Positions 47,172 through 56,597 of a DNA stretch of 64,000 nucleotides are shown here, one piece after another. Each line of letters begins with the position of its first letter. Position 1 is the stretch's first letter. The position numbers and the translations under genes are program-made. The notes beneath the pieces were generated by a model. The model made no database searches, was not told the DNA's origin, and worked only from the letters and a program-made list of their open reading frames with translations. Origin of the DNA: an uncultured Eubacteriales bacterium (GTDB lineage Bacteria; Bacillota; Clostridia; Lachnospirales; Lachnospiraceae); the NCBI GenBank assembly GCA_949294665.1, contig CASFID010000052.1, forward strand, positions 92,838 through 156,837. The letters run 5' to 3'.

Positions 47172-48325
47172 GATTTTTTCATTTATCAGATCTTCATATA
47201 GGAAAACAGCTTCACCATTATAACCTTCACGAGGATCAGGAACATATCCTCGGGGAGGTTATTTCCTATGCGGAGAAATATCATCCCGATGCAATTGTGA
47301 TCGCAGGGGATATCTATGACAGATCTGTTCCGCCCGCCGAGGCGGTCAGCATATTTGACGATTTCCTGACGCGCCTGTGCGGGATGCATCCAGGGATCCC
47401 GGTGTTTATCATCTCCGGGAACCATGACTCGCCGCACCGTCTCGACTATGCCAGCCGTCTGCTGGGCAGTCATCAGATCTACATCGCGGCAAAAGCGCCG
47501 GAAGCAGAGGGGGAGCGGCTTAAGAAAGTGACTCTCACAGACAGTTACGGCAGTGTGGATTTCTATCTGATGCCGTTCCTGAAGCCGGGGTATGTCAGAG
47601 CGCTCTGCGGAGGGGATCTGCCCCGGAATTATACGGAGGCGGTAAGAACGGTACTGGAGCGGGAAGAGATCGATACCGGCAGACGAAATGTGCTGATATC
47701 CCATCAGTTTTATACAGGGACGGGCGCGATTCCTGAAACATGTGATTCAGAGGTATTCAGTGTGGGTGGGATCGACAACGTCGACATTTCGCTGGTGCAG
47801 GACTTTGACTATGTGGCTCTTGGGCATCTGCACGGGGCGCAGAAAGTCGGAAGGGACCATATCTGTTACTGCGGGACGCTCCTGAAATATTCGGTGAGCG
47901 AGGCAGGCCAGGAGAAGACGCTTCATATGGTGGAACTGGGTGCGAAAGGGACCCCGGTAAAGACAGAGAGACTTCCGCTCCACCCGCTCCGCGACGTGCG
48001 CCGGGTGAGAGGCGCTCTTTCGGAGGTCATAGCGGCTGCGAAGACAGAGAACAGGGACGATTATGTGAGCGTTACCCTGACGGATGAAATCGATCCGTAT
48101 AAACCTAAAGAACAGCTCGAAAAGGCGTATACCCACATCCTGGAGATCAGGATGGATAATGAGAGGACGAGGAACAGGCTTCGGTTCTCGGAAGACAAGA
48201 TCAAGATTCAGGAACCCCTGCAGGCTTTCTCTGATTTCTACCGTGAGATGCAGGGGCGCGAACTGTCAGAGGAAGAGAAGGAGATCATGGAACAGGTGTT
48301 TATCAAAGCAAGGGGGGATATGTAA
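47168..48325 (+). CDS. sbcD: Exonuclease SbcD (Mre11-type nuclease)
   Basis: A 385-aa metallophosphoesterase nuclease that processes DNA hairpins and ends with SbcC. The five motifs are visible: LSDLHIGK (D8, H10), AGDIYDR, SGNHDS, the VLISHQFYT His and GHLHGAQ. The start overlaps the upstream stop by 4 bp and its stop overlaps sbcC by 1 bp, so all three proteins are likely made together. Confidence 0.95.
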   Translation: MRFFHLSDLHIGKQLHHYNLHEDQEHILGEVISYAEKYHPDAIVIAGDIYDRSVPPAEAVSIFDDFLTRLCGMHPGIPVFIISGNHDSPHRLDYASRLLGSHQIYIAAKAPEAEGERLKKVTLTDSYGSVDFYLMPFLKPGYVRALCGGDLPRNYTEAVRTVLEREEIDTGRRNVLISHQFYTGTGAIPETCDSEVFSVGGIDNVDISLVQDFDYVALGHLHGAQKVGRDHICYCGTLLKYSVSEAGQEKTLHMVELGAKGTPVKTERLPLHPLRDVRRVRGALSEVIAAAKTENRDDYVSVTLTDEIDPYKPKEQLEKAYTHILEIRMDNERTRNRLRFSEDKIKIQEPLQAFSDFYREMQGRELSEEEKEIMEQVFIKARGDM

Positions 48326-50955
48326 TGCGTCCGGTCAGGCTTACCATGTCGGCGTTTGGATCCTATTCCGGCAAAGAAGTCATAGATTTTACGGGGATAA
48401 AGGGCGGACTATTTCTGATCACCGGGGATACGGGAGCGGGTAAGACGACGATATTTGACGCTGTCACCTACGCGCTTTATGGCAGGACGAGCGGCGGCCG
48501 GAGAGACGGGAATATGATGCGCAGCCAGTATGCCCTGGAGGATACGGAAACATATGTGGAATATGTCTTCACCTACAGAGGGGAGCAGTACACGATACGC
48601 AGGAATCCTGAATATATGCGCGCCGGAAAAAGAAAAAGGGCGGACGGAACCATCCCCCTTGTAAAAGAAACTGCCGGCGTGAGTCTCGTCATGCCCGACG
48701 GGAAAGAATATCCTGGAAAGAAGCGGGAGATAGATCAGAAGATCGAAGAGATCATGGGGCTGGACGCAGGACAGTTTACCCAGATCTCCATGATAGCACA
48801 GGGGGATTTCCTGAAACTTCTGCATGCAGAGTCAAGAGAGCGCAAGAAGATATTCTCGCGTATCTTTCAGACACAGATATTCTGGAAGATGCAGGAGGAA
48901 CTCAAAGAAACGGTAAAGTCACTCTACGTCAGTCTCAGAGAAAATGAGACGGACATATCAAGAGAGATGGCAAGAGCAGAGGTCCTGCCGGACGGGACGC
49001 CGGTGTCCGAACGCTGGGAAGAACTGATACACAGCGAACTTCCTGAGGCAAACGAGGTGGAAGACGCCCTGACGGCTGTGATCCAGGAGGGAAAGCGACA
49101 GGAAGAACGTCTCTTTGAGGAGGAACACAAGATCAGGGGAGAAGCAGAGACGCTGCGCGCCTCGATAGAGAAAAAACAGGAAATAAACCGCATCTTCGCG
49201 CTGCTTGACAAAGCAAAAGAAACACGGCAAAAGCTGGAGAGTGAACGCGCGTCATATGATGAACTGAAAAGTCAGGCGCTGATGGGAGAACGGGCGGAAC
49301 GCGCACGCAGCCTGGAGGTACAGGCTCTGCGGACGAAAAAGGAACTGGAACAGACGGAAGGCAGAGTCAGAGATCTCCTTTCCTGGCAGAAAGAGCATGA
49401 GGCAGAGGAACTTGAACTCCGGGCTGAAGCTGACAGGAGGGAAAAGGAACTCTCTGAGACAGAACCAAAGATACAGGAGCGTATCCTGAAACTTACAGAA
49501 CTGCTTCCACGCTACGACAGGCTCAGGAAACTGCGGAAAGAATACGGAGAAAAGACGTCTGCGATGGAGAGATGTCTGGAAGAGTGCAGGAAGGCGTCGG
49601 AAGAGTATGAAGAAAAGTACAGACAGTTTTTCAACGCTCAGGCAGGCCACATGGCAAGAACGCTTAAAGACGGGGAACCATGCCCGGTGTGCGGATCGCT
49701 CCATCATCCGAAAAAGGCGGAGCTTCCCCGTACCGCTCCTGATCAGAATGCCGTGGAGCAGGCAAAAGGTCTGAGGGATCAGGCGGATAAGAAACGCGCA
49801 GAAGTTCAGGAGGCATTCCAGAATGTCCGCGCCAGTCTGGAGTCGGAAGAAGCCGCGTTCCACGGACAGAAGATGACAGAAGAAGAGGCGCGGGGACAGC
49901 TCAATGCGCTGGAACAAAAGCTCCATCGGCAAAAACAGGCGGCCTCACAGGCAAAGGATCGATATATCAGAAGTGTAGAAGAGAGCCGGAGAAAGGCGGG
50001 GCAGCTCGAAAGCCTCCGGGCTCAGGAGAACGACCTTGAGAGGAGATTCGGAGAGGAACAGGAGATGTTCCGGACGGAGATACAGCGGCAGAAGTTCAAA
50101 GATCAGGAGGAATACAGAAACGCTAAGCAGTGGATCGAAGGCTGGCAGGAGAAAGAAAAAAAGACAGCGGATTACGACAAGGCTCTGATCCAGAACCGTG
50201 CGCAGATCGAGACGCTTGGGCGTCAGACTGCCGGCAGGGAGCGCAGGGATACCCAAAACGATAAAGAGAAACTGAAAAGACTCTCGGATCAGGCGGAAGA
50301 AACCCGCAGAAAGTATATAGAGATACACAGCAGAAACGAGATCAATAAGAGCGCCCGAAATGAACTGAAGAAATATTTCGACATGCAGGGAGAACTCCGC
50401 CGGAAGTACGAAATGATCAGCAACTTGAGCCGTACGGCGAACGGAAATCTCAGCGGCAGCGTGAAGCTGGATTTTGAGACTTATATACAGAGAGAATATT
50501 TCCGCCAGATCATCCAGGCGGCGAATCGCCGGCTTGCCCGTATGACGTCCAATGAGTTTATTCTTCAATGCCGGGACATCAGCGCGCTGAGCAGCCAGGG
50601 ACAGGCGGGCCTCGACCTGGACGTATATGATCTTGTGACGGATACAGTCAGAGACGTAAAGTCGCTGTCCGGCGGGGAATCATTTATGGCGGCGCTTTCC
50701 ATGGCGCTGGGGCTTGCTGATATCGTGCAGAATACGGCGGGCGCGGTGAGTCTGGAGACGATGTTTGTGGACGAGGGATTTGGTTCCCTTGACGATACAT
50801 CCCGGGAGCGGGCGATCCAGATATTAAAAGAACTTGCCGGAGAGAAAGGGCTCGTGGGTATTATTTCCCATGTCAACGAGCTGAAAGAACAGATCGACTG
50901 CAAACTGAGCATAACAAAAACCGGGCATGGAAGTCATGCCCGGTGGGTGATGTGA
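48325..50955 (+). CDS. sbcC: Exonuclease SbcC (Rad50-type ATPase)
   Basis: An 876-aa SMC-like ATPase. Walker A GDTGAGKTT near residues 33-41; two long coiled coils (about 190-440 and 470-720); zinc hook CPVCGS with C453 and C456 at the apex; SLSGGESFMAALSMALGLAD signature and a Walker B at VDEGFGSLDD near 815. It is shorter than E. coli SbcC because the coils are shorter. A hairpin overlaps its last codons. Confidence 0.95.
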   Translation: MRPVRLTMSAFGSYSGKEVIDFTGIKGGLFLITGDTGAGKTTIFDAVTYALYGRTSGGRRDGNMMRSQYALEDTETYVEYVFTYRGEQYTIRRNPEYMRAGKRKRADGTIPLVKETAGVSLVMPDGKEYPGKKREIDQKIEEIMGLDAGQFTQISMIAQGDFLKLLHAESRERKKIFSRIFQTQIFWKMQEELKETVKSLYVSLRENETDISREMARAEVLPDGTPVSERWEELIHSELPEANEVEDALTAVIQEGKRQEERLFEEEHKIRGEAETLRASIEKKQEINRIFALLDKAKETRQKLESERASYDELKSQALMGERAERARSLEVQALRTKKELEQTEGRVRDLLSWQKEHEAEELELRAEADRREKELSETEPKIQERILKLTELLPRYDRLRKLRKEYGEKTSAMERCLEECRKASEEYEEKYRQFFNAQAGHMARTLKDGEPCPVCGSLHHPKKAELPRTAPDQNAVEQAKGLRDQADKKRAEVQEAFQNVRASLESEEAAFHGQKMTEEEARGQLNALEQKLHRQKQAASQAKDRYIRSVEESRRKAGQLESLRAQENDLERRFGEEQEMFRTEIQRQKFKDQEEYRNAKQWIEGWQEKEKKTADYDKALIQNRAQIETLGRQTAGRERRDTQNDKEKLKRLSDQAEETRRKYIEIHSRNEINKSARNELKKYFDMQGELRRKYEMISNLSRTANGNLSGSVKLDFETYIQREYFRQIIQAANRRLARMTSNEFILQCRDISALSSQGQAGLDLDVYDLVTDTVRDVKSLSGGESFMAALSMALGLADIVQNTAGAVSLETMFVDEGFGSLDDTSRERAIQILKELAGEKGLVGIISHVNELKEQIDCKLSITKTGHGSHARWVM
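50922..50945. terminator. GC hairpin inside the 3' end of sbcC
   Basis: CCGGGCATG and CATGCCCGG form a 9-bp perfect stem with a 5-base loop within the last codons of sbcC. It lacks a T-run. The convergent GH13 gene stops 14 bases away, so it may mark both transcript ends. Confidence 0.5.
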
Positions 50956-50958
50956 TCG

Positions 50959-52347
50959 CTACATTATCTTAAAATATTGTACACTGTATGGCGGCATGGA
51001 TATCTGTCCGTTCAGGACGGCGATGTCCTCCGCCGTTTTTTCGTCCGCTGCGTCTGCGGCGTCATCTTTCTCTGACGATGGGGTAAGAGGAGCATATGCG
51101 CCGGGGTAAGATAATATCCGGTTGAATGTTCCGTTCAATTCATGATTATCGGCAGTGTACCCGGCGTCCGCTGCGTTGATGGCGACCAGGATACGCTCAC
51201 TGTCGGTTTTCCGCTCGAAGATCAGCTGATGATTCGTGATGACCACATTTCTGTATGAGCCGCTGCAGAGAGCATCGCTCGTTCTGCGCAGCCTGACCAG
51301 CTCTCTGATGAATGCGGTCAGTTCGTTCGGCCTGGGCTCATCAAAGCACGGGCGGAGGGCATAGTCGTTATCCGGCGCTTTTGCCCCTTCTTCGCCCCAC
51401 TCGCTTCCATAATAGATGCAGGGGATGCCCGGCATGCCGAACAGAAGACCATAGGCCAGAGGAATGTGCTCTTTTCTGGTAAGGATCGTGGCAAGTCTCG
51501 ATACATCGTGATTGTCCACAAAAGTCATAAGATGCTTTCCCCTGTAGATACACCATTGCTCCGGACCATACTGCCGGTTGAGCGAGTGAGCGATCTCGAA
51601 CATATTCATACTGTTGAAACTGGAGTATATTCCTTTGTAGCACTCGTAATTTGTGCAGCTGTGAAGCATTTCATCATTTACGATCAGATTGTAGTCTCCG
51701 AAGAGGACTTCTCCGATCAGGGCAAAGCCCGGCCGGATTTCCTCGCAGAAACGGCGGAGCCTTTTCATGAAATTGTGATCCAGACAGTAGGCCACATCCA
51801 GTCTGAGACCGTCTATTCCGAACTCTTCGATCCACATCTTCACGCAGTCCAGCAGATAATCTACAACTGCCGGGTTTTGCAGGTTCAGCTTGACCAGTTC
51901 ATAGTGTCCTTCCCATCCTTCATACCAGAAGCCGTCGTTGTAGCCGCTGTTCCCGTCGAAATTAATGTGGAACCAGTCTTTGTACTGAGAATCCCATTTC
52001 TTTTCCTGGACATCCCTAAACGCCCAGAAGCCCCGCCCGACATGATTGAATACCCCGTCGAGCATGATATTGACATCATGAGCGTGGAGCGTCTGACAAA
52101 CCTCTTTAAAATCATCATTCGTGCCGAGACGGCAGTCGATCTTCCTGAAATCCCTCGTGTCATATCCGTGGTTATCCGACTCGAAGATCGGATTCAGGAT
52201 GACAGAACCGATACCGAGTTTCTGGAGATAGTCTGCCCATTCGCCGATCTTGAGGATGCGGTGTGCGGTTACTCCGTCGTTATACACGGGCGCACCGCAG
52301 AAACCGATCGGATATATCTGGTAAAAAGTTTCATTATAAGCCCACAT
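50959..52347 (-). CDS. GH13 alpha-amylase-family glycosidase
   Basis: A 462-aa cytoplasmic GH13 enzyme. Motifs: LDGVFNHVG (region I), GLRLDVA with nucleophile Asp (II), LIGEV with acid/base Glu (III) and FVDNHDV with stabilising Asp (IV). MWAYNETFYQIYPIGFCGAP is a typical start of intracellular maltodextrin-acting members. There is no signal peptide. An Ala/Asp/Glu-rich insert (KDDAADAADEKTAED) interrupts the C-terminal beta domain. The substrate is an alpha-glucan oligosaccharide; the exact activity is unclear. Confidence 0.9.
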   Translation of the reverse strand: MWAYNETFYQIYPIGFCGAPVYNDGVTAHRILKIGEWADYLQKLGIGSVILNPIFESDNHGYDTRDFRKIDCRLGTNDDFKEVCQTLHAHDVNIMLDGVFNHVGRGFWAFRDVQEKKWDSQYKDWFHINFDGNSGYNDGFWYEGWEGHYELVKLNLQNPAVVDYLLDCVKMWIEEFGIDGLRLDVAYCLDHNFMKRLRRFCEEIRPGFALIGEVLFGDYNLIVNDEMLHSCTNYECYKGIYSSFNSMNMFEIAHSLNRQYGPEQWCIYRGKHLMTFVDNHDVSRLATILTRKEHIPLAYGLLFGMPGIPCIYYGSEWGEEGAKAPDNDYALRPCFDEPRPNELTAFIRELVRLRRTSDALCSGSYRNVVITNHQLIFERKTDSERILVAINAADAGYTADNHELNGTFNRILSYPGAYAPLTPSSEKDDAADAADEKTAEDIAVLNGQISMPPYSVQYFKIM

Positions 52348-52387
52348 GATTCAGTCCCTTTCTTTTATCGTTCCTATATTGGCCATA

Positions 52388-52426
52388 CACTCCGGCCGGG
52401 ATTTTCCGGCCCCAATGGCTCCATTC
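52388..52426. repeat. Two-tier palindrome upstream of the GH13 gene
   Basis: GCCAT/ATGGC encloses GGCCGG/CCGGCC with a GATTTT loop. In the GH13 transcript it would lie in the 5' UTR; it may also end readthrough. Confidence 0.5.
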
Positions 52427-52475
52427 AGTATACCATAAAACGGGTGGAAATAGAAGTCGAAAAGCCGATTGTGAA

Positions 52476-52504
52476 TTGACACCCGGACAGGCAAAAGCTA
52501 TACT
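52476..52504 (+). promoter_or_regulatory. Promoter of the secreted anchored protein gene
   Basis: TTGACA (52476-52481), 17-bp spacer, TATACT (52499-52504). Confidence 0.85.
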
Positions 52505-52600
52505 TTACTTAATAATAAAAACAGGATTCAGACGGACGTCAATGAAAGCGGCGGGATGCCGGCAGAGGATCCGCCGGAATGTGACAGGAGGTCTATGACA

Positions 52601-53563
52601 ATGAGAAAACGGAAATCAGCTCCTGGAAAGGTGGCGGCTTTCCTGGTGGCCCTTATGCTGATTCTGATGTTGTTTCCTTCCGATCCACATGTGCAGGCGC
52701 AGGAGCAGGAAAACAGTACGGATCAGGCCGGCGATGAGGCCGGGGAAAACAACACGGAGCAGGGAAGTGACGCAGAGCAGGAAAGCGACGCAGAGCAGGA
52801 AAGCGACGCAGAGCAGGAAAGTGACACAGACCATGAGGGCCCTGGGAATGAGAAAGAAGAGCAGACCGGGGGAGCAAAAGACAGCAGAAGCGATATCAGC
52901 CAGCTTCAGAGCACATCGGCAGTATATTATGCGGCTGAGATAATGGATGAGCGAAATGAATTTTATGAAAGTCTTAGACAGTTTCTCACGCTGAGCGCAG
53001 ATCGTTTTCAGATCTATACGGTAGCTCTGTTGAAAGGGATGCCGCCGGAAATGATAAATCAGTCAGATACCGCAGTAGAGGTGGCGCTTGACGTCCCGCG
53101 GGGGTACGATACCAGCAGTCTGGCTGTATGTGAGATAGAGGCGGACGCAGAGACTCCATCGAGAACAGAACTCGCATACAGATATGTGAATGGCCAGGTC
53201 GTGTTTGACACGGATCATTCTGGTATGTACGTGGTCATGGAGAAAAAAGTCCTGCCGGACCTTCCTGCATCGTTGGAACTTACCGCCAGGGTAGACAGGC
53301 TGGAACTGAACAAGCAGACAGATCATTCTGAGCAGGAAAGCAGCTCCGTACGGACGGACAATTCTGCGGGGACCGGAAGTTCCGGGCAGACAGAGGAGCA
53401 GACTTATACTCCGGCCGCCGTGTCAGCGGCACAAAAACTGTCGTCAGGTCCCCGGACGGGCGTTGATGATTCCGGCCCGGCCGCCGTGTGGGGCGCTGCG
53501 GCTATTGCTGCAGCCGTTGTGATTATAATTCTGCTCGTGACCATAACGAAACGAAAAAAATAG
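52601..53563 (+). CDS. Secreted, membrane-anchored surface protein
   Basis: A 320-aa protein with an N-terminal signal peptide (basic RKRKSAPGK, hydrophobic to ~28, cut near VQAQ), an acidic repeat hinge (EQESDA three times), a central domain (~110-240) whose end TDHSGMYVVMEKK resembles beta-sandwich modules of clostridial surface proteins, a Ser/Thr-rich stalk and a C-terminal membrane helix followed by TKRKK. Of three in-frame ATGs, 52601 lies 9 bases after AGGAGG and is preferred. No known enzyme motif. It precedes a cell-wall-repeat protein by 69 bases. Confidence 0.7.
   Translation: MRKRKSAPGKVAAFLVALMLILMLFPSDPHVQAQEQENSTDQAGDEAGENNTEQGSDAEQESDAEQESDAEQESDTDHEGPGNEKEEQTGGAKDSRSDISQLQSTSAVYYAAEIMDERNEFYESLRQFLTLSADRFQIYTVALLKGMPPEMINQSDTAVEVALDVPRGYDTSSLAVCEIEADAETPSRTELAYRYVNGQVVFDTDHSGMYVVMEKKVLPDLPASLELTARVDRLELNKQTDHSEQESSSVRTDNSAGTGSSGQTEEQTYTPAAVSAAQKLSSGPRTGVDDSGPAAVWGAAAIAAAVVIIILLVTITKRKK
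52764..52829 (+). repeat. 18-bp coding tandem repeat, about 3.5 copies
   Basis: Nearly identical GACGCAGAGCAGGAAAGC units encode the EQESDA hinge repeat. Confidence 0.9.
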
Positions 53564-53632
53564 CATCCTGTCAGAAAAGGACAGATTTCATTCCAGAATG
53601 AGACATCAGAATCAGGAGAGAGGGAGAAACTT

Positions 53633-55468
53633 ATGAAAAATATAAAGAAAATGAGTCTGGTTGGGATTATAATTGGACTATTGTCCCTCATAGCGGTTCC
53701 CGTAATTGCAGCCGGAGAAGAGGGGGCTGCCGGGCCAGGGGCGGAGAGCGTCGCTGTTCAGGACGGATCTGAGCCGGACGTTTCCTCAAAGGAACCGGAA
53801 TATGAGCTGAAAGGCAGCCGCCTGTACTGTGCGGAGAGTAATTCCTTTTTCACCGGGACCGGATTCGCAAAAATGACAGACGGAAGTTATTACTATGTTA
53901 TTAATGGCAGTTGGGGCAGTTCCGTTAATGATATCGTTAAAGTCACAAATTTGGAAAGCCATAACGGAGAATGGTGGCTGGTGCAAAAAGGCAGGTTTTC
54001 CCCGATCAGTACTGTGGCGAAAAACTCCAAAGGCTGGTGGCGGATCGAGAATGGAAAAGTTGATTTTAACTGCAACAGCGTAGAGAAGAACAGCAAAGGC
54101 TGGTGGAAGATCAGGAATGGAAAAGTTGACTTCTCCTATAACGGATTTGCAGAAAATAAAAACGGATGGTGGTACATCCGGAACGGCAAGGTGAACTTTG
54201 GAAAAAGCGACGTGATGAAAGCAACTGTGGACGACCGGAGCGGCTGGTGGTATGTCCGCGGCGGTCAGGTCGTGTTTACAGATACTGTTGCCAAAAACAA
54301 AAACGGGTGGTGGCGGATCGAGAATGGAAAGGTGAACTTTAACTGCAACAGCGTGGAGAAGAACAGCAAAGGCTGGTGGAAGATCAGGAATGGAAAAGTT
54401 GATTTCTCCTATAATGGATTTGCAGAAAATAAAAACGGATGGTGGTACATCCGGAACGGCAAGGTGAACTTTGGAAAAAGCGACGTGATGAAAGCAACTG
54501 TGGACGGCCGGAGCGGCTGGTGGTATGTCCGCGGCGGTCAGGTCGTGTTTACAGATACTGTTGCCAAAAATAAAAACGGATGGTGGCGGATCGAGAATGG
54601 AAAGGTCAATTTCGGTTTTAAAGGCTTCGCCCAGAACCAGAACGGCTGGTGGTACCTGACCGGCGGCAAGGTAAAGTTCAATACATATGATGTTATAAAA
54701 GGCGCATTAAATGGAGAATCCGCCTGGTGGTATGTCAGAAAAGGCCAGGTGATCCGGACATACAATGGGCTTGGGTATAATAAAAACGGCGTATGGCTTA
54801 TTGAAAACGGAAAAGTAAATTTTGGCTTTAGCGGAAAAAGGACCTTTGCCGGAGTCACATATTCTTTTACCGGAGGCAGAACCTGTGACGTCAATGGGTG
54901 GATCGATAAAGGCGATGGCTTCAGATACTATTATAAGAAAGGAGAACTCCAGAAAAATACGATCGTTGGAAATTACTACGTCGATAATTCCGGCAGACGG
55001 ATCACAGATTCTGTCGTCATGAAAGCGGTGGCTTTTGTCAATGCTCACAGCAGCGCGTCCCAGACACCGCAGCAGCGTTTCAAATCATGTTATCAATACT
55101 TGTATGGTGACGGTTATCACTATGAAAGGATCATGGGCGTGCCCGAACGAAAAGATGTGGCAGGCCGGGCGAATTACTATTTTACTAATAAAAAAGGGAA
55201 TTGCTACTGTTTCGCGGCGGCAACGGCTTATGTGTCAAAAGTGCTTGGGTTCGAGAGCCGTGTAACGTTCGGTCAGATCGCATCCGTTCACGGCGGCATG
55301 ACAAATCATAGCTGGGCAGCGCTGAAATCTAATGGGACATGGTATATCAGTGACTACTATGCTTATATGGCGACAGACTCTTCTTATCCGCGGCGTCACA
55401 CAGCGGCACATGGCGTCTATATACTGAACGTTTCAGGCGGAAAAGTGAGCTGGGAGTCCGCCCGGTAA
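53633..55468 (+). CDS. Secreted cell-wall-repeat protein with transglutaminase-like domain
   Basis: A 611-aa exported protein. Signal peptide 1-27 (VGIIIGLLSLIAVPVIAAG). Residues ~60-400 contain about 12 WW-bearing units of the pattern [13 protein letters not shown], ~20-24 aa each, resembling Lachnospiraceae cell-wall or choline-binding-like repeats. The C-terminal ~150 residues look like a transglutaminase/protease-fold domain: candidate Cys in KGNCYCFAAA, His in TNHSWAA and Asp in ISDYYAY. It probably attaches to the wall by its repeats and modifies protein or peptidoglycan. AGAGAGGGAGA ribosome site. Confidence 0.82.
   Translation: MKNIKKMSLVGIIIGLLSLIAVPVIAAGEEGAAGPGAESVAVQDGSEPDVSSKEPEYELKGSRLYCAESNSFFTGTGFAKMTDGSYYYVINGSWGSSVNDIVKVTNLESHNGEWWLVQKGRFSPISTVAKNSKGWWRIENGKVDFNCNSVEKNSKGWWKIRNGKVDFSYNGFAENKNGWWYIRNGKVNFGKSDVMKATVDDRSGWWYVRGGQVVFTDTVAKNKNGWWRIENGKVNFNCNSVEKNSKGWWKIRNGKVDFSYNGFAENKNGWWYIRNGKVNFGKSDVMKATVDGRSGWWYVRGGQVVFTDTVAKNKNGWWRIENGKVNFGFKGFAQNQNGWWYLTGGKVKFNTYDVIKGALNGESAWWYVRKGQVIRTYNGLGYNKNGVWLIENGKVNFGFSGKRTFAGVTYSFTGGRTCDVNGWIDKGDGFRYYYKKGELQKNTIVGNYYVDNSGRRITDSVVMKAVAFVNAHSSASQTPQQRFKSCYQYLYGDGYHYERIMGVPERKDVAGRANYYFTNKKGNCYCFAAATAYVSKVLGFESRVTFGQIASVHGGMTNHSWAALKSNGTWYISDYYAYMATDSSYPRRHTAAHGVYILNVSGGKVSWESAR
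54041..54586 (+). repeat. Two near-identical 273-bp tandem units in the cell-wall-repeat gene
   Basis: Unit 1 (54041-54313) and unit 2 (54314-54586) each encode 91 aa and differ at only a handful of bases, pointing to a recent duplication of four small repeats. Confidence 0.9.
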
Positions 55469-55476
55469 AAAAAATC

Positions 55477-55505
55477 TTGACATCATGAGATGTGAGGACT
55501 ATAAT
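55477..55505 (+). promoter_or_regulatory. Promoter of rplM-rpsI, perfect consensus
   Basis: TTGACA (55477-55482), 17-bp spacer, TATAAT (55500-55505). The ~110-base leader contains a ribosome site followed by an eight-codon frame (ATG at 55533) and a CAGTAT/ATGCTG stem; L13 autoregulation is possible. Confidence 0.92.
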
Positions 55506-55620
55506 ATTACAGCATGACTAAAGGAGAAACAGTATGCGCCATAGCCCCGGAGTATGCTGATTTCAAATATATAAGCTTTACAAGCAAACGTTATCTGATG
55601 ATTTTATAGGAGGAACACCC

Positions 55621-56049
55621 ATGAAAACTTATATGGCTAACCCTGACAAGATTGAAAGAAAATGGTACGTGGTTGACGCCGAAGGCTGTACACTCGGACG
55701 TCTTGCATCTGAGATCGCCAAAGTGCTCAGAGGAAAGAACAAGCCGGAGTACACACCGCATATCGATACAGGCGATTATGTGATCGTTGTAAACGCTGAG
55801 AAAGTAAAAGTAACAGGAAAGAAACTTCAGCAGAAGATCTACTACAATCACTCTGAGTATGTCGGCGGAATGAAAGAGACGACACTTGCAGAGATGATGG
55901 CTAAGAAACCGGAGAAAGTGATCGAGCTTGCTGTTAAAGGAATGCTCCCGAAAGGACCTATGGGAAGAGACATGATCAAGAAACTTCACGTATACGCTGG
56001 ACCGGATCATGCACATCAGGCACAAAAACCGGAAGTTCTGACATTTTAG
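55621..56049 (+). CDS. rplM: 50S ribosomal protein L13
   Basis: A 142-aa L13. Start [20 protein letters not shown], then [17 protein letters not shown] and [20 protein letters not shown] are diagnostic. AGGAGGAAC ribosome site. It binds 23S rRNA early in assembly and is cotranscribed with rpsI. Confidence 0.98.
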   Translation: MKTYMANPDKIERKWYVVDAEGCTLGRLASEIAKVLRGKNKPEYTPHIDTGDYVIVVNAEKVKVTGKKLQQKIYYNHSEYVGGMKETTLAEMMAKKPEKVIELAVKGMLPKGPMGRDMIKKLHVYAGPDHAHQAQKPEVLTF

Positions 56050-56077
56050 GTAGAGGTTGAAAGGAGGATATATAACA

Positions 56078-56470
56078 GTGGCTAACGCAAAATACTACGG
56101 AACAGGAAGAAGAAAAAAATCAGTTGCAAGAGTATACCTTGTACCGGGAACGGGCAAGATCACGATCAATAAAAGAGACATTGACGAGTATCTCGGACTT
56201 GAGACACTGAAAGTTGTTGTCCGTCAGCCGCTCGTGGCTACAGGCACGACAGACAAATTCGATGTGATCGTAAACGTAAAAGGCGGCGGTTACACAGGAC
56301 AGGCCGGAGCGATCCGTCACGGTATCGCAAGAGCGCTCCTTGAGGCAGACGCTGACTACAGACCGGTGCTTAAGAGCGCAGGATACCTTACACGTGATCC
56401 GAGAATGAAAGAGCGTAAGAAATACGGCCTTAAGGCTGCTCGTAGAGCTCCGCAGTTCTCCAAACGTTAA
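56078..56470 (+). CDS. rpsI: 30S ribosomal protein S9
   Basis: A 130-aa S9 beginning [18 protein letters not shown] after a GTG start at 56078, 8 bases after AAAGGAGG. The frame is open to TTG 56057 but that would read through the ribosome site. The basic SKR-type tail (RRAPQFSKR) that touches P-site tRNA is present. Confidence 0.98.
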   Translation: MANAKYYGTGRRKKSVARVYLVPGTGKITINKRDIDEYLGLETLKVVVRQPLVATGTTDKFDVIVNVKGGGYTGQAGAIRHGIARALLEADADYRPVLKSAGYLTRDPRMKERKKYGLKAARRAPQFSKR

Positions 56471-56505
56471 TCAAAGCGTTTTCGCAGAATATCAAAAGAA
56501 ATCTT

Positions 56506-56534
56506 ATCCCGGAAGTTTCGGCTTCCGGGATTTT
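56506..56534 (+). terminator. Terminator of rplM-rpsI
   Basis: Perfect 10-bp stem ATCCCGGAAG/CTTCCGGGAT, 6-base loop and four T. Confidence 0.9.
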
Positions 56535-56597
56535 CTGAATAAATCTGAAATCATTTCATAGTATATGCAGGCTTATTGTGTAAAAACGCAGATGAGA

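Noticed and set aside
54041-54586. Regular repeats that could suggest a CRISPR array
   Set aside because: The units are coding, contiguous and lack unique spacers; they are protein repeats. The same holds for 4350-4451, 43960-44103 and 52764-52829.
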